From the NCBI RefSeq assembly GCF_020736845.1, contig NZ_JAFFQR010000005.1, positions 1-64,000 of the forward strand: a DNA stretch of 64,000 nucleotides, in the 5' to 3' direction. Of this stretch, positions 16,529-27,236 are shown in pieces. Numbering within the stretch: position 1 is the stretch's first letter; every line of letters begins with the position of its first letter. The notes under the pieces are model-generated. The model was not told where the DNA came from. It searched no databases and saw nothing but the letters and a program-made list of their open reading frames with translations. The position numbers and the translations under genes were made by a program. The stretch is from Paenibacillus farraposensis. Lineage in GTDB: Bacteria > Bacillota > Bacilli > Paenibacillales > Paenibacillaceae.

Positions 16529-16837
16529 TCAGTCTCCTTTCTCTTCAGCTTGGTATTCGGACGAGTCCAGGAAAGTTTTCACTGCGTGCCGCAGCTTTCC
16601 ATTCGTCACCCGACCGCTTTCGTTTAAACTGTTTACAATCTCGCTGCTAATCTTTGACTGAGGCATCAAATGAAGAACATTTTTCTTCTTCGCTTGATCA
16701 AACTTTCGTTTATCCCCATCCGCAATATACACAAACCTGCTGTCCGCTATTGAAACGACAACCGCAATCTGTCCGGCACCTCTGCCTTTCAGAATTTTCA
16801 CCAGCTGACCGATTTGCAGGTTTCCTTGCTGAACCAT
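16529..16837 (-). CDS. KOW domain RNA-binding protein
   Basis: 102 residues. The first half carries a KOW motif ([20 protein letters not shown]), as in ribosomal L14e-like proteins, and the second half is basic. Genes like this are found between map and infA in Bacillales; the cellular role is not well known. I chose the ATG at 16837, placed shortly after TAGGTGA; a GTG three codons upstream, touching the map stop codon, is also possible. Confidence 0.85.
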   Translation of the reverse strand: MVQQGNLQIGQLVKILKGRGAGQIAVVVSIADSRFVYIADGDKRKFDQAKKKNVLHLMPQSKISSEIVNSLNESGRVTNGKLRHAVKTFLDSSEYQAEEKGD

Positions 16838-16846
16838 CCCAATCAC

Positions 16847-17380
16847 CTACGCACTCAGTTTCGTGAAAATATCCATGCCGTCCGTTGCGATCATCTTCAC
16901 ATGCTCGTGATGAACATGAGAGACTACGTTCACCGAACCGACCGTCCAGTTGTCTTCCAGCGTCCCTACATGACGAGAACCTATTGGAATCATCGATTCA
17001 ATAGCCAGCACAATGCCGGTTTTCAGCCTCGGCCCTTGCTCGGGAATACCTCGGTTTGGATTCTCAATATATTGCCGAATGGCATGCGACATTGTAAACT
17101 GGCGAGTTATTATTATGCTATCGCCTTCGTTTAACTTGCGTTTGCCGGGAAATCCGTGCACCAGTTGTTCGTTGACTGAAGCGCAAATGCTAGCAGGAAA
17201 ACCGTTATAACCTTTAAAAGACGGCACAGCTCCCTGACTGCGAACATACCGATCAGCTAAATGATCAAGTTCACCGGTCGTCATACCGGGCTCGATGTGT
17301 TCTGCCAAGGAATGAATCGTCTCCATCCTCTCAGCTTCCCTCATAAAGCTTAATTCCGTTCCCGACTTGCAAATGATCAT
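16847..17380 (-). pseudogene. map: Methionine aminopeptidase with internal deletion
   Basis: 177 codons, against about 250 for type I MetAP. Both ends align well (MIICKSGTELSFMREAERME and PSFKGYNGFPASICASVNE at the start, LAIESMIP and DNWTVGSV at the end), but the middle jumps from GDSIII straight to TRQFTMSHAIRQYIE and then to NPNRGIPEQGPRLK. The segments with the two metal-binding Asp residues and the GHGIG His are gone; only the two Glu positions remain. The frame is open and still sits between adk and the KOW gene. It cannot be an active aminopeptidase of the normal kind, so another map gene should exist elsewhere. Confidence 0.8.
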
Positions 17381-17385
17381 TACAG

Positions 17386-18030
17386 CTAACCCCGCAACAA
17401 GGACACGATATTTTGGGAAACCACATCAATATCCTGTTCTCCGTCAATATGACGCAGAAGATTCTGGTTCTCATAAAACGTGAGGAGTGGTGCTGTTTTA
17501 TTACTATATTCGTCTAGTCGCGTTCTTACGCTATCTTCGTTATCGTCAGGGCGCTGATAGAGTTCCCCGCCGTCTTTATCGCAAATGCCTTCAACCTTAG
17601 GAGGGTTAAAGACAACATGATAGCTAGACCCACAACTTTTGCAAACTCGCCGTCCTGTGATTCGTACCAACAATTTGTCACGATCCACTTTCAGATTGAT
17701 GACATTGTCCAGCTTCGTGTTCAAACGGCCCAAAATTTGATCCAAGGCTTCAGCCTGAACTAGAGTTCTTGGAAAACCGTCCAGCAAGAATCCTTTCTTG
17801 CAATCCGGTTGCTGCAGCCGTTCTTCAACGATCCCGATCGTTACATCATCTGGAACAAGTTCGCCTTTATCAATATATTCTTTGGCTTTAATGCCAATAG
17901 GTGTTCCCTGTTTCATCGCTAGGCGAAAAGCGTCACCTGTCGAGATATGAGGAATGTCGAATTCCTTCACAATGACATCTGCTTGTGTACCTTTACCAGC
18001 CCCTGGAGGGCCCATAATCAAAATATTCAC
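17386..18030 (-). CDS. adk: Adenylate kinase, zinc-LID type
   Basis: 214 residues. P-loop GPPGAGKGTQ at 7-16 and the LID zinc site CKSCGSSYH...CDKDG (three Cys and one Asp, as in B. subtilis). It balances ATP, ADP and AMP. GTG start behind AGAGGAGTGA. Between secY and the damaged map gene. Confidence 0.97.
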   Translation of the reverse strand: MNILIMGPPGAGKGTQADVIVKEFDIPHISTGDAFRLAMKQGTPIGIKAKEYIDKGELVPDDVTIGIVEERLQQPDCKKGFLLDGFPRTLVQAEALDQILGRLNTKLDNVINLKVDRDKLLVRITGRRVCKSCGSSYHVVFNPPKVEGICDKDGGELYQRPDDNEDSVRTRLDEYSNKTAPLLTFYENQNLLRHIDGEQDIDVVSQNIVSLLRG

Positions 18031-18120
18031 AACCTGTCACTCCTCTAGACGACCCCTACACAAGAAACAGCACAAAAGGTGCCGGTAAGCATGCGAACAT
18101 CCTAAGCCGGTACCTATTGC

Positions 18121-19419
18121 CTATTTGTTGATGAAGCCTTTGTAATGGCGTTTGATCAGTTGGCTTTCGATTTGCTTCATTGTATCCAATGCAACACCGA
18201 TAATGATGAGCAGTGAAGTACCGCCAATTTGCACGGAACGAGGCAAGCCCGAAAGCGAACCGAAGAATACCGGCAATACGGAGATGATTGCAAGGAACAA
18301 AGCCCCTGTCATCGTCAAACGTGACATTACTCGTGTCAAGTATTTTTCCGTTGCTTTACCCGGACGAATTCCCGGAATATAGCCACCGTTTTTCTTCATA
18401 TTGTCGGCCATTTGCTGCGGATTCATCTGTACAAAGGTATAGAAGAATGTGAAACCGATAATCATCACGACATACAAAACCATGCCTAGCGGTTTGTCAT
18501 AATACAAGTAAGTGGTAACCCACTTCGCCCATGCATGATCCGCCCAGAAACTCGCAATAATTGTCGGGAATTGCAGCAATGACACCGCAAAGATTACCGG
18601 AATAACGCCTGCCGCATTAATTTTCATCGGAATATGCGTATTCTGGCCACCGTACATTTTGTTCCCAACTACACGCTTCGCATATTGCACCGGTATCTTC
18701 CGAATACCTTGCTGGATATAGATAACACCAGTAATAATCAGAAGAACGACCAAGGCAATAATAATTGCCTTCAGAATATTCATAAACAGCTGATCTGCCT
18801 GAATAAACTGGGATTCCACAATCGTCCGAATATGCCTTGGAATACCTGCAGCAATCCCTGCAAAGATTACTATAGAGATACCATTGCCGATTCCCTTTTC
18901 GGTAATTTGCTCACCCAGCCACATGAGGAACGTAGTTCCTGCTGTAAGCACGATTGCAATCACCAAATAATCAGCAAAAGTCGCTCCTGGAATCATCGCT
19001 GCACCATACAGTCGGTTAAAGCCGATCGACGTTCCGAATGCTTGAATCAGGCCCAGTACTACCGTACCATACCGTGTAATTTGAGCTAACTTCTTTTTAC
19101 CATGCTCTCCTTGTTTAGCCCATTCCGCAAATTTCGGAATCACGTCCATTGACAGCAACTGTACAATGATAGACGCTGTAATATATGGCATAATCCCGAG
19201 GGCGAAGATCGAAAACTGATACAAAGCGCCCCCTGAGAAGGTATTAAGGAGTCCAAACAATTCGTTTCCTGCCTGATCCTGAGATGTAAAGACTTGCTTG
19301 TTAACGCCGGGAACCGGCACAAAAGAGCCAATACGATATACAAATAGTATAAACAGGGTGAACAGGATTCGACTTCTAAGATCCTCAACACGCCATATAT
19401 TCTTCAGAGTCCTGAACAT
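18121..19419 (-). CDS. secY: Preprotein translocase subunit SecY
   Basis: 432 residues with ten predicted membrane helices; forms the protein-conducting channel with SecE (63 residues, encoded at 45.6 kb) and SecG. The start codon overlaps the rplO stop (TAATG), so translation of the two is probably coupled. Confidence 0.98.
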   Translation of the reverse strand: MFRTLKNIWRVEDLRSRILFTLFILFVYRIGSFVPVPGVNKQVFTSQDQAGNELFGLLNTFSGGALYQFSIFALGIMPYITASIIVQLLSMDVIPKFAEWAKQGEHGKKKLAQITRYGTVVLGLIQAFGTSIGFNRLYGAAMIPGATFADYLVIAIVLTAGTTFLMWLGEQITEKGIGNGISIVIFAGIAAGIPRHIRTIVESQFIQADQLFMNILKAIIIALVVLLIITGVIYIQQGIRKIPVQYAKRVVGNKMYGGQNTHIPMKINAAGVIPVIFAVSLLQFPTIIASFWADHAWAKWVTTYLYYDKPLGMVLYVVMIIGFTFFYTFVQMNPQQMADNMKKNGGYIPGIRPGKATEKYLTRVMSRLTMTGALFLAIISVLPVFFGSLSGLPRSVQIGGTSLLIIIGVALDTMKQIESQLIKRHYKGFINK

Positions 19420-19859
19420 TAGATCACCTCGGTTTTACCGCCGGCAGCTTCAATTTTCTCTACCGCAGATTGAGAGAACTTGTTTGCTTTAACTGTCAAT
19501 TTCACATTGAGTTCTCCATTACCCAGAATTTTAATACCCGATTTCGCGTTTTTCACAATGCCATTGTTCAGCAAAAACTCAGGACTTACTTCTGTACCCG
19601 CTGCAAAGTTGTTTAAATCTTCGATATTCAAAACCGCATACTCTTTACGAGTAGGGTTTACGAAACCGCGTTTAGGCAAGCGACGATAGAGTGGGTTTTG
19701 ACCACCCTCGAAGCCCGGACGTACACCACCGCCGGAACGAGCGTTTTGACCTTTATGACCACGACCGGAAGTTTTACCCGTACCGCTACTAGGACCACGA
19801 CCCAAACGTTTACGTTCTTTGCGGGAACCTGGAGCTGGGGAAAGCTCATGTAACTTCAT
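19419..19859 (-). CDS. rplO: 50S ribosomal protein L15
   Basis: 146 residues from the ATG at 19857-19859 ([20 protein letters not shown]). GGAGG lies 11 bases upstream; a GTG four codons earlier falls inside that site and was rejected. The Gly-rich N-terminal tail threads into the 23S rRNA. Confidence 0.97.
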   Translation of the reverse strand: MKLHELSPAPGSRKERKRLGRGPSSGTGKTSGRGHKGQNARSGGGVRPGFEGGQNPLYRRLPKRGFVNPTRKEYAVLNIEDLNNFAAGTEVSPEFLLNNGIVKNAKSGIKILGNGELNVKLTVKANKFSQSAVEKIEAAGGKTEVI

Positions 19860-19902
19860 CGTTCGTTGCACCTCCTTGATTATTGTTGAAATGCTTTATT
19901 TC

Positions 19903-20088
19903 TTAAGCTTCGATTTCTTTAACAGAAACCAGGTGGCTAACTTGATTAATCATCCCGCGAATCGCTGCATTGTCGGGTTGAATTACTTTATGGTTAATTT
20001 TACGCAAGCCGAGCGTTTTAACAGTCGTTCTCTGAGTATCAGGACGGCCGATCAACGAACGAACGAGGGTAATTTCTAATTTCGCCAT
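19903..20088 (-). CDS. rpmD: 50S ribosomal protein L30
   Basis: 61 residues ([20 protein letters not shown]), the standard bacterial short L30. 12 bases after rpsE and followed by rplO, the normal spc order. Confidence 0.97.
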   Translation of the reverse strand: MAKLEITLVRSLIGRPDTQRTTVKTLGLRKINHKVIQPDNAAIRGMINQVSHLVSVKEIEA

Positions 20089-20100
20089 GATATTCCCTCC

Positions 20101-20598
20101 TTAGCCCAGCAGCTCTTCGATAGATTTGCCGCGCAATTTAGCAACTTCTTCAGCGCGTTTCAGACGGGACAAACCTTCCAAAGTCGCATTGACCATGTTC
20201 ATGGAATTCGAAGAACCCAGAGATTTTGTCAAAATATCACCTACACCAGCAAGCTCCAGAACGGCACGAACTGGACCACCAGCGATAACCCCAGTACCTT
20301 CCGATGCCGGTTTCAACAGAACCCGGCCAGCACCGAACTTACCTGTAACAAGGTGAGGAATTGTTGTGCCTACGAGTGGAACATGGATCAGGTTTTTCTT
20401 AGCATCTTCGATACCTTTGCGAATCGCATCAGGTACTTCGCCAGCTTTACCGATTCCAGCGCCTACCCAGCCGTTGCCGTCGCCCACTACTACCAGAGCA
20501 CTGAAGCTGAAACGGCGTCCGCCTTTGACAACTTTAGCTACACGATTAATATTTACAACTCTTTCAGTCAGTTCCAAAGTATTCGGATCTACACGCAA
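20101..20598 (-). CDS. rpsE: 30S ribosomal protein S5
   Basis: 165 residues with the double-stranded RNA-binding fold and the [20 protein letters not shown] loop where spectinomycin resistance changes occur. It helps decoding fidelity and mRNA unwinding. Confidence 0.98.
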   Translation of the reverse strand: MRVDPNTLELTERVVNINRVAKVVKGGRRFSFSALVVVGDGNGWVGAGIGKAGEVPDAIRKGIEDAKKNLIHVPLVGTTIPHLVTGKFGAGRVLLKPASEGTGVIAGGPVRAVLELAGVGDILTKSLGSSNSMNMVNATLEGLSRLKRAEEVAKLRGKSIEELLG

Positions 20599-20625
20599 GT
20601 CGTTAACCTCCTTTTGAGAAATGTC

Positions 20626-20994
20626 TTAGAATTCAAGTCCTGTTTCGCGAGCTGCATCAGCCAAAGCCTGAATTCGTCCATGATACAAATATCCACCACG
20701 GTCAAATACTACGTTAGCATGACCTTTTTCTTTTGCACGTTTAGCAACAAGTTCGCCAACCTTACGAGCTGCTTCTACGCTACCACCGTTTTTGATTTCA
20801 CTTTTCAGTTCTTTATCCATAGTGGATGCAGATACCAAAGTTACACCAGCTACATCATCAATCAGTTGTGCATAGATATGTTTGGAAGAACGGAATACGT
20901 TCAAACGAGGACGTACAGCCGTACCTTCGATTTTTTTACGTACACGCAGATGTCTTCTGACACGTGCTTTATTTTTATCTTGTTTTGTAATCAT
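20626..20994 (-). CDS. rplR: 50S ribosomal protein L18
   Basis: 122 residues with an arginine- and lysine-rich N-terminus ([20 protein letters not shown]). It binds 5S rRNA with L5 in the central protuberance. Between rplF and rpsE. Confidence 0.98.
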   Translation of the reverse strand: MITKQDKNKARVRRHLRVRKKIEGTAVRPRLNVFRSSKHIYAQLIDDVAGVTLVSASTMDKELKSEIKNGGSVEAARKVGELVAKRAKEKGHANVVFDRGGYLYHGRIQALADAARETGLEF

Positions 20995-21108
20995 CTCAAG
21001 TTTTCACTCCCTTCAGTTTGCCTTTATACCTTTATACTAAGACGCACTGGGTAAAAAAGAAGTACGAAGTCTTTCTGTATGAAAGACCGCACAAAGTCGG
21101 TAAGAAAC

Positions 21109-21651
21109 TTATTTCTTCTTACCGGCTTTACCTTCTTTACGGATGATGCGCTCGCCTTCGTATTTAATACCTTTACCTTTATACGGCTCAGGTTCACGAA
21201 CGGAACGAATTTTAGCAGCGTAAGCACCTACACGCTCTTTATCAATTCCGCGAACGATGATCTTAGTGTTCGAAGGAACTTCGAATTCGATGCCTGCTTC
21301 CGGCGTGATTTCAACCGGATGAGAGTATCCAACGTTCAGAACGATTTTATCTCCGGATTTGCTTGCACGATATCCGACCCCAACCAGCTCCAGAGATTTA
21401 GAAAAGCCTTCAGTTACACCACTTACCATGTTGCTAACAACGCTGCGGGTTGTTCCATGCAAAGAGCGATGAAGCTTGTTGTCCGAAGGACGGGATACAT
21501 TAATTTCATTGTTCTCCACAGTAACGGACATGTCTTTATGAAGCTCACGAGTCAATGTTCCTTTAGGACCTTTAACTGTGATAACTGTGTTGTTCAAAGT
21601 AACGTCAACACCACTTGGTACTGCGATTGGTTTACGACCAATACGGGACAT
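21109..21651 (-). CDS. rplF: 50S ribosomal protein L6
   Basis: 180 residues ([20 protein letters not shown]) with the two-fold repeat fold and the C-terminal signature near [20 protein letters not shown]-like residues 150-170. Located at the base of the L7/L12 stalk. About 115 bases separate it from rplR, more than the usual gap in this cluster. Confidence 0.97.
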   Translation of the reverse strand: MSRIGRKPIAVPSGVDVTLNNTVITVKGPKGTLTRELHKDMSVTVENNEINVSRPSDNKLHRSLHGTTRSVVSNMVSGVTEGFSKSLELVGVGYRASKSGDKIVLNVGYSHPVEITPEAGIEFEVPSNTKIIVRGIDKERVGAYAAKIRSVREPEPYKGKGIKYEGERIIRKEGKAGKKK

Positions 21652-21684
21652 ATCTGTTGCACCTCCTATCTTTTAAACGTTATC

Positions 21685-22083
21685 TTACCAAACGTAGCAA
21701 ACTACTTCTCCGCCGGCTTTGGACTGACGTGCTTCTTTATCAGTCATAACGCCTTTGGATGTTGAAATGATTGCAACTCCGAGTCCACCCAGAACGCGTG
21801 GGATCTCATTGCTCTTTGTGTAAACGCGAAGACCTGGTTTACTGATTCTCTTCAAGCCTGTAATAACACGCTCGTTGTTCGCACCGTATTTCAAGAAAAT
21901 ACGGATGATCCCTTGTTTGCTATCTTCAACAAATTCCGCATCACGAATGAAACCTTCACGTTTCAGGATGTCAGCGATTTGTTTTTTCATTGTAGATGCA
22001 GGCATTTCTACCGTTTCGTGACGAACTGTGTTCGCGTTACGAATACGAGTAAGCATATCTGCAATTGGATCAGACATAGTCAT
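21685..22083 (-). CDS. rpsH: 30S ribosomal protein S8
   Basis: 132 residues ([20 protein letters not shown]). AAGGAGG lies 10 bases before the first ATG; the third codon is also ATG but is further from the site. Binds helix 21 of 16S rRNA and is a regulator of the spc operon in E. coli. Confidence 0.97.
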   Translation of the reverse strand: MTMSDPIADMLTRIRNANTVRHETVEMPASTMKKQIADILKREGFIRDAEFVEDSKQGIIRIFLKYGANNERVITGLKRISKPGLRVYTKSNEIPRVLGGLGVAIISTSKGVMTDKEARQSKAGGEVVCYVW

Positions 22084-22115
22084 TGTGTATAAACCTCCTT
22101 CCCAAACAGGACTTT

Positions 22116-22301
22116 TTACCAGCTTGCTTTTTTCACGCCAGGAATCTGGCCTTTATAAGCTAATTCACGGAAGCAAATTCTGCAAATTTTAAACTTTTGC
22201 AGCACCGAATGTGGACGACCACAACGCTCACAACGAGTGTAAGCACGAACTTTAAACTTTGGTGCGCGTTGTTGTTTGACTTTCATTGAAGTTTTTGCCA
22301 C
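22116..22301 (-). CDS. rpsN: 30S ribosomal protein S14, type Z
   Basis: 61 residues with a CERCG...CRICF zinc ribbon, the short zinc-dependent form (rpsZ-type). Sits in the 3' domain of the 30S head. Between rplE and rpsH. Confidence 0.97.
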   Translation of the reverse strand: MAKTSMKVKQQRAPKFKVRAYTRCERCGRPHSVLQKFKICRICFRELAYKGQIPGVKKASW

Positions 22302-22377
22302 TTAGCCTGACACCTCCTAAATAGTTTCGGAGAACAGGGGTCCTTTCAGATCAGACACCCTAAACATTATGCCAACA

Positions 22378-22923
22378 TTACTTTGCGAAAGGCATACCCA
22401 GCTGAGTCAAGAGTTCACGGGACTCTTCGTCAGTCTTAGCAGTCGTTACGATAACGATGTCCATACCACGAACTTTATCAACTTGATCATACTCGATTTC
22501 CGGGAAGATCAACTGTTCTTTCAGACCAAGCGTGTAGTTGCCACGTCCGTCGAAAGCTTTTGTTGATACACCATGGAAGTCACGTACGCGAGGAAGCGTG
22601 ATGTTGAACAATTTGTCCAGGAAATAGTACATACGCTCGCCACGAAGTGTTACCTTAACACCGATCGGCATGTTTTCACGCAATTTAAAACCTGCAATAG
22701 ATTTTTTTGCGCGTGTAATAACTGGCTTTTGACCAGCGATCAGCTGCATGTCATTGAGAGCTGAATCAAGTACTTTGGAGTTTTGAACTGCGTCGCCAAC
22801 ACCCATATTGATTACAACTTTCTCGATTTTAGGCACTTGCATCACTGTTGTATAGTTGAACTTCTGCATCAAAGCAGGAGTAATCTCTTTCAAGAAACGT
22901 TCTTTCATTCTTGTTGTTGCCAT
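22378..22923 (-). CDS. rplE: 50S ribosomal protein L5
   Basis: 181 residues ([20 protein letters not shown]). Binds 5S rRNA and touches the P-site tRNA and S13. AGGAGG is 10 bases before the start. Confidence 0.98.
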   Translation of the reverse strand: MATTRMKERFLKEITPALMQKFNYTTVMQVPKIEKVVINMGVGDAVQNSKVLDSALNDMQLIAGQKPVITRAKKSIAGFKLRENMPIGVKVTLRGERMYYFLDKLFNITLPRVRDFHGVSTKAFDGRGNYTLGLKEQLIFPEIEYDQVDKVRGMDIVIVTTAKTDEESRELLTQLGMPFAK

Positions 22924-22954
22924 GAATCATAATCCTCCTTTCTCAAAAAAATAA

Positions 22955-23308
22955 TTAGTCGATCACTTCACCGGAACGTTTTGCAATACGAACTTTTTTC
23001 CCATTGTCCAATACTTTGTAACCAATACGAGTTACTTTTCCGCTCTTTGGATCAATGTGCATAACGTTAGAAACGTGAATCGGAGCTTCTTTCTCGATGA
23101 TGCCGCCTTGTGGGTTCAGCTGATTAGGCTTTTGGTGTTTTTTAATCATGTTAACACCTTCCACAAGCACACGGTTTTGACGAGGGTAAGCAGCGATAAC
23201 GCGACCTTTTTTACCTTTATCTTTACCGGTAATCACCAGAACAGTATCGTCTTTTTTGACGTGAAGCTTGTTGTTGTGGGATTCCAGAACTTTTTTCACT
23301 TTTGGCAT
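22955..23308 (-). CDS. rplX: 50S ribosomal protein L24
   Basis: 117 residues from the ATG at 23306-23308 ([20 protein letters not shown]), 8 bases after GGAGG. A GTG three codons upstream overlaps that site and was rejected. The KOW motif [18 protein letters not shown] is near 20-40. An early-assembly protein. Confidence 0.97.
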   Translation of the reverse strand: MPKVKKVLESHNNKLHVKKDDTVLVITGKDKGKKGRVIAAYPRQNRVLVEGVNMIKKHQKPNQLNPQGGIIEKEAPIHVSNVMHIDPKSGKVTRIGYKVLDNGKKVRIAKRSGEVID

Positions 23309-23344
23309 TTCGTACACCTCCTACGGGCACATTTTAAGGTGAAT

Positions 23345-23713
23345 TTAGATCACTTCCGGAGCCAAGGAAACGATTTTCATGAAGTCTTTGTCACGAAGCT
23401 CGCGAGCAACTGGTCCGAAAATACGAGTACCGCGTGGACTCTTGTCTTCTTTAACAACAACTGCTGCGTTCTCATCAAATCCGATGTAGGAACCGTCTTT
23501 ACGACGAACAGAACGTTTAGTACGAACGACAACCGCTCTTACTACATCACCTTTTTTGACAACGCCGCCTGGTGTTGCTTGTTTTACAGAACAAACGATC
23601 AGGTCACCAATTTGAGCTGTACGACGTCCCGTACCACCGAGCACACGGATACACATCAGTTCCTTCGCGCCGGAATTGTCAGCCACAGTCAAACGTGTAA
23701 ATGGTTGAATCAT
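23345..23713 (-). CDS. rplN: 50S ribosomal protein L14
   Basis: 122 residues ([20 protein letters not shown]). Forms part of the intersubunit bridge with 16S rRNA helix 14. Follows rpsQ. Confidence 0.98.
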   Translation of the reverse strand: MIQPFTRLTVADNSGAKELMCIRVLGGTGRRTAQIGDLIVCSVKQATPGGVVKKGDVVRAVVVRTKRSVRRKDGSYIGFDENAAVVVKEDKSPRGTRIFGPVARELRDKDFMKIVSLAPEVI

Positions 23714-23747
23714 TTATTTATCCTCCTTTCGGAAAAACTGCGCTACA

Positions 23748-24011
23748 TTAGATTATAACAGCTTTTTCAACGATTTCGACCAGTCTCCAGTTTTTGTCTT
23801 TGGACAAAGGACGAGTTTCCATGATCTTAACAGTATCGCCGATTTGTGCGATGTTGTTTTCATCATGAGCTTTGAATTTCTTAGTCACTTTGATGCGTTT
23901 ATGGTAGAGATTGTGTTTTTTGTAAGTTTCTACAGCAATCACAATCGTTTTATCCATTTTGTCGCTGACCACTTTACCGACTAATACTTTACGGGCATTA
24001 CGTTCGCTCAT
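23748..24011 (-). CDS. rpsQ: 30S ribosomal protein S17
   Basis: 87 residues, OB fold ([20 protein letters not shown]). Primary binder of 16S rRNA helices 7 and 11. Between rpmC and rplN. Confidence 0.98.
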   Translation of the reverse strand: MSERNARKVLVGKVVSDKMDKTIVIAVETYKKHNLYHKRIKVTKKFKAHDENNIAQIGDTVKIMETRPLSKDKNWRLVEIVEKAVII

Positions 24012-24061
24012 TGTTGGCCTCCTTCCTAATTACAGGCGGATTTTCCACCCGGTCTAATATC

Positions 24062-24259
24062 TTAGCTAATCCCAAGTTCTCTTTCACGGATCACAGTTTT
24101 TGCACGAGCAATTTCCTTACGCACAGCGCCGATCCGAGTCGGGTTATCAAGCTGACCGGTAGCGAGTTGAAAACGAAGGTTAAAAAGTTCTTCTTTAAAA
24201 CCAGAGATCTTTTGTTCGATTTCAGCAGTGGTTAGGTTGCGGAATTCACTAGCCTTCAT
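24062..24259 (-). CDS. rpmC: 50S ribosomal protein L29
   Basis: 65 residues from [17 protein letters not shown]. The start overlaps the last 11 bases of rplP, with only a weak GGTGG site inside rplP, so it is probably translated by coupling. A longer frame start within rplP was rejected. L29 lies at the exit of the peptide tunnel. Confidence 0.96.
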   Translation of the reverse strand: MKASEFRNLTTAEIEQKISGFKEELFNLRFQLATGQLDNPTRIGAVRKEIARAKTVIRERELGIS

Positions 24260-24683
24260 TTGCTTCACCACCCAATTCTTCACGTTTCACAAACTTAGTT
24301 TTGATTGGCAGTTTGTGAGCGGCAAGACGCATTGCTTCACGAGCAATCTCTTCCGGTACACCAGCAAGTTCGAACATGATCTTACCTGGTTTCACAACTG
24401 CAACCCATTTTTCTACGTTACCTTTACCGCTACCCATACGAACCTCAAGAGGCTTCTGAGTAATTGGTTTGTCAGGAAAAATTTTAATCCAAACTTTACC
24501 ACCACGTTTGATGTAACGAGTCATCGCAATACGAGCAGCTTCGATCTGACGGTTAGTGATCCATGCAGGTTCAGTAGCTTGCAAACCGTACTCACCAAAG
24601 TTCAGTGTAGTTCCGCCTTTTGCACGCCCCTTCATGTGACCGCGTTGTTGTTTACGATGTTTTACACGTTTAGGTACCAACAT
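24249..24683 (-). CDS. rplP: 50S ribosomal protein L16
   Basis: 144 residues ([20 protein letters not shown]). Near the A site and the 5S rRNA. Only 2 bases after rpsC; overlaps rpmC by 11 bases. Confidence 0.98.
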   Translation of the reverse strand: MLVPKRVKHRKQQRGHMKGRAKGGTTLNFGEYGLQATEPAWITNRQIEAARIAMTRYIKRGGKVWIKIFPDKPITQKPLEVRMGSGKGNVEKWVAVVKPGKIMFELAGVPEEIAREAMRLAAHKLPIKTKFVKREELGGEANEG

Positions 24684-24685
24684 GA

Positions 24686-25351
24686 TTAGTTGCCTCCTTC
24701 CTGAGGAGCTTGTTTCTTAGCTGGAGGAAGAACTTCTCCACGATAGATCCATACTTTTACGCCAAGACGGCCATAAGTAGTATGAGCTTCCGCTGTACCG
24801 TAGTCAATGTCGGCACGAAGCGTATGCAGTGGAACAGTTCCTTCGCTGTACCCTTCGGAACGAGCGATTTCGGCACCGCCAAGACGTCCGCCTACTTGAG
24901 TTTTAATTCCTTTTGCTCCTGAACGCATAGTTCTTTGGATTGCTTGTTTCAACGCACGACGGAAAGAAACACGACGTTCCAATTGTTGTGCAATACTTTC
25001 AGCAACCAAAATCGCGTCCAGTTCAGGATTTTTGATTTCAGAAATATTAATGTGTACCTTTTTACCGCCTGCAATTTTAGTAATTTCATTACGCAGGTTC
25101 TCAACTTCGGAACCACCTTTACCGATAACCATACCTGGTTTCGCAGTGTGGATCGTTACGTTGACACGGTTAGCTGCTCTCTCGATTTCAACACGGGATA
25201 CAGCGGAGTCTTTCAATCTTTTTTTCAGATGCTCACGAATCTTAACGTCTTCCAGCAAAAGATCACCGAAATCTTTGCCTGCATACCATTTGGATTCCCA
25301 ATCACGGATAATACCGATTCGGAGTCCGACGGGATTTACCTTTTGGCCCAC
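24686..25351 (-). CDS. rpsC: 30S ribosomal protein S3
   Basis: 221 residues. The start is GTG ([20 protein letters not shown]...), 8 bases after AAGGAGG. A longer in-frame reading would run through this site and into rplV, so it was rejected. KH domain motif [13 protein letters not shown] is present. Part of the mRNA entry channel and its helicase. Confidence 0.97.
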   Translation of the reverse strand: MGQKVNPVGLRIGIIRDWESKWYAGKDFGDLLLEDVKIREHLKKRLKDSAVSRVEIERAANRVNVTIHTAKPGMVIGKGGSEVENLRNEITKIAGGKKVHINISEIKNPELDAILVAESIAQQLERRVSFRRALKQAIQRTMRSGAKGIKTQVGGRLGGAEIARSEGYSEGTVPLHTLRADIDYGTAEAHTTYGRLGVKVWIYRGEVLPPAKKQAPQEGGN

Positions 25352-25364
25352 ACGTTTTCCCTCC

Positions 25365-25697
25365 TTATTTTTCAGATACCACCAGAGTAATATGACTGGT
25401 GCGTTTATTGATGCGGCTTGCACGACCCATTGCACGCGGGCGGAACCGTTTCATTGTAGGACCTTGGTTTACGAAAACCTCGGATACTACCAACTTATTT
25501 ACATCCATAGAGTAGTTGTGATCTGCATTTGCGATCGCAGAATTCAACAATTTCTCAACGACTGGAGAAGCTGATTTCGGAGTGTGACGAAGAATTGCAA
25601 TCGCCTCACCAACCTGCTTGCCGCGAATCAAATCGATAACAAGCTTTACTTTGCGAGCGGAAATCCGCACGGACTTAGCATGTGCTTTTGCTTCCAT
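25365..25697 (-). CDS. rplV: 50S ribosomal protein L22
   Basis: 110 residues ([20 protein letters not shown]) with the beta hairpin loop ([19 protein letters not shown]) that lines the peptide tunnel near the macrolide site. Confidence 0.98.
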   Translation of the reverse strand: MEAKAHAKSVRISARKVKLVIDLIRGKQVGEAIAILRHTPKSASPVVEKLLNSAIANADHNYSMDVNKLVVSEVFVNQGPTMKRFRPRAMGRASRINKRTSHITLVVSEK

Positions 25698-25733
25698 TGA
25701 GTTTACCTCCTCTCAAACACTACGCTGTGTTAA

Positions 25734-26012
25734 TTATCTTCTAGTTTTCTTATCGTCATCTGTATGGCCTTTGTACGTACGCGTTGGAGCAAATTCGCCC
25801 AATTTGTGTCCAACCATATCTTCCGTTACGTATACTGGCACGTGTTTACGACCATCGTATACACCAAACGTATGTCCGATAAATTGCGGGAAAATTGTAG
25901 AGCGGCGGGACCAAGTTTTGATCACGGCTTTCTTGTCCGTTTCGTTCAAAACCTCTACTTTTTTCAGCAAGTAACCATCAATGAACGGCCCTTTTTTAAG
26001 ACTGCGACCCAT
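25734..26012 (-). CDS. rpsS: 30S ribosomal protein S19
   Basis: 92 residues ([20 protein letters not shown]). Located in the 30S head with S13. Follows rplB by about 70 bases. Confidence 0.98.
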   Translation of the reverse strand: MGRSLKKGPFIDGYLLKKVEVLNETDKKAVIKTWSRRSTIFPQFIGHTFGVYDGRKHVPVYVTEDMVGHKLGEFAPTRTYKGHTDDDKKTRR

Positions 26013-26084
26013 TTATAAATCCTCCCTTCGTTAAAGCGTTGTCGTTCTCTAAAATGTTAACGTGCGACTTAAGCGCACGTTTTA

Positions 26085-26915
26085 TTACTTAGTACGACGA
26101 CGAACGATGTATTTATCAGATGCTTTACCTTTTTTACGCGTTTTGTAACCAAGAGTTGGTTTGCCCCATGGAGACATTGGGGATTTACGTCCGATTGGAG
26201 CGCGACCTTCACCACCACCGTGAGGGTGATCATTAGGGTTCATTACAACACCACGAACTTCAGGACGTTGTCCCAACCAACGACTACGACCGGCTTTACC
26301 GATTTTCACGAGCTCATGGTCTTCGTTACCAACAGAACCGATTGTAGCGCGGCAAACTTTCAGAATGCGGCGAACTTCGCCAGAAGTCAAACGGATTGTT
26401 ACATATTTTTCTTCTTTACCAAGAAGTTGGGCTTCCGTACCAGCAGCGCGAACGAGTTGGCCACCCTTACCCGGTTTTAATTCAATGTTGTGGATAACCG
26501 TACCTACTGGAATGTTTTCCAAAGGCAAGGAGTTACCGATTTTGATATCGGAATCCGGACCGGATACCACTTCGTCCCCTACTTTCAAACCTTTAGGAGC
26601 GATGATGTAACGTTTTTCACCATCCACATAGTGGATAAGTGCGATGTTGGACGTACGGTTTGGATCGTATTCGATCGTAGCAACGCGGCCCGGTATTCCA
26701 TCTTTGTTACGTTTGAAGTCAATAATACGGTATTTACGTTTGTGTCCACCGCCTTGATGGCGAACCGTAATTTTACCTTGGTTATTGCGTCCAGCTTTCT
26801 TGCTCAGAGGTGCCAGCAACGATTTCTCGGGCTGATTTGTTGTGATCTCCTCGAAAGTAGATACAGACATAGCACGTCTGGCCGGGGACGTCGGTTTATA
26901 CTTTTTAATTGGCAC
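26085..26915 (-). CDS. rplB: 50S ribosomal protein L2
   Basis: 276 residues with the signature [20 protein letters not shown] near 220-240, including the His needed for peptidyl transfer assembly. Follows rplW. Confidence 0.98.
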   Translation of the reverse strand: MPIKKYKPTSPARRAMSVSTFEEITTNQPEKSLLAPLSKKAGRNNQGKITVRHQGGGHKRKYRIIDFKRNKDGIPGRVATIEYDPNRTSNIALIHYVDGEKRYIIAPKGLKVGDEVVSGPDSDIKIGNSLPLENIPVGTVIHNIELKPGKGGQLVRAAGTEAQLLGKEEKYVTIRLTSGEVRRILKVCRATIGSVGNEDHELVKIGKAGRSRWLGQRPEVRGVVMNPNDHPHGGGEGRAPIGRKSPMSPWGKPTLGYKTRKKGKASDKYIVRRRTK

Positions 26916-26945
26916 TGAGTTTCCCTCCTTACTTTACAGTTTCAA

Positions 26946-27236
26946 TTATACCGTTTCAAAGAACTCAAGCGGTTTGCTGTCTTTGCTCAGCGTTACGAAC
27001 GCTTTTTTCCACTCGCTCGTATAGCCGGAATGACGTCCGTAGCGTTTGGGTTTTGCAGGAACGCGAAGCGTATTTACGTTACTTACTTTCACGTTAAAGA
27101 TCGCTTCGATTGCTTTCTTGATTTCGACTTTATTAGAACGAATATCAACCTCGAAAACGTATTTCAAGTCATTCATCATGTTAGCCGTACGTTCGGTGAT
27201 AACCGGACGTTTGATAATATCACGAGGATCCTTCAT
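26946..27236 (-). CDS. rplW: 50S ribosomal protein L23
   Basis: 96 residues ([20 protein letters not shown]). Docking site for trigger factor and SRP at the tunnel exit. The start overlaps the rplD stop by one base. Confidence 0.98.
   Translation of the reverse strand: MKDPRDIIKRPVITERTANMMNDLKYVFEVDIRSNKVEIKKAIEAIFNVKVSNVNTLRVPAKPKRYGRHSGYTSEWKKAFVTLSKDSKPLEFFETV

Noticed and set aside
24686-25435. Longer S3 protein with an N-terminal extension
   Set aside because: The extension overlaps rplV and covers the ribosome site of the GTG start.
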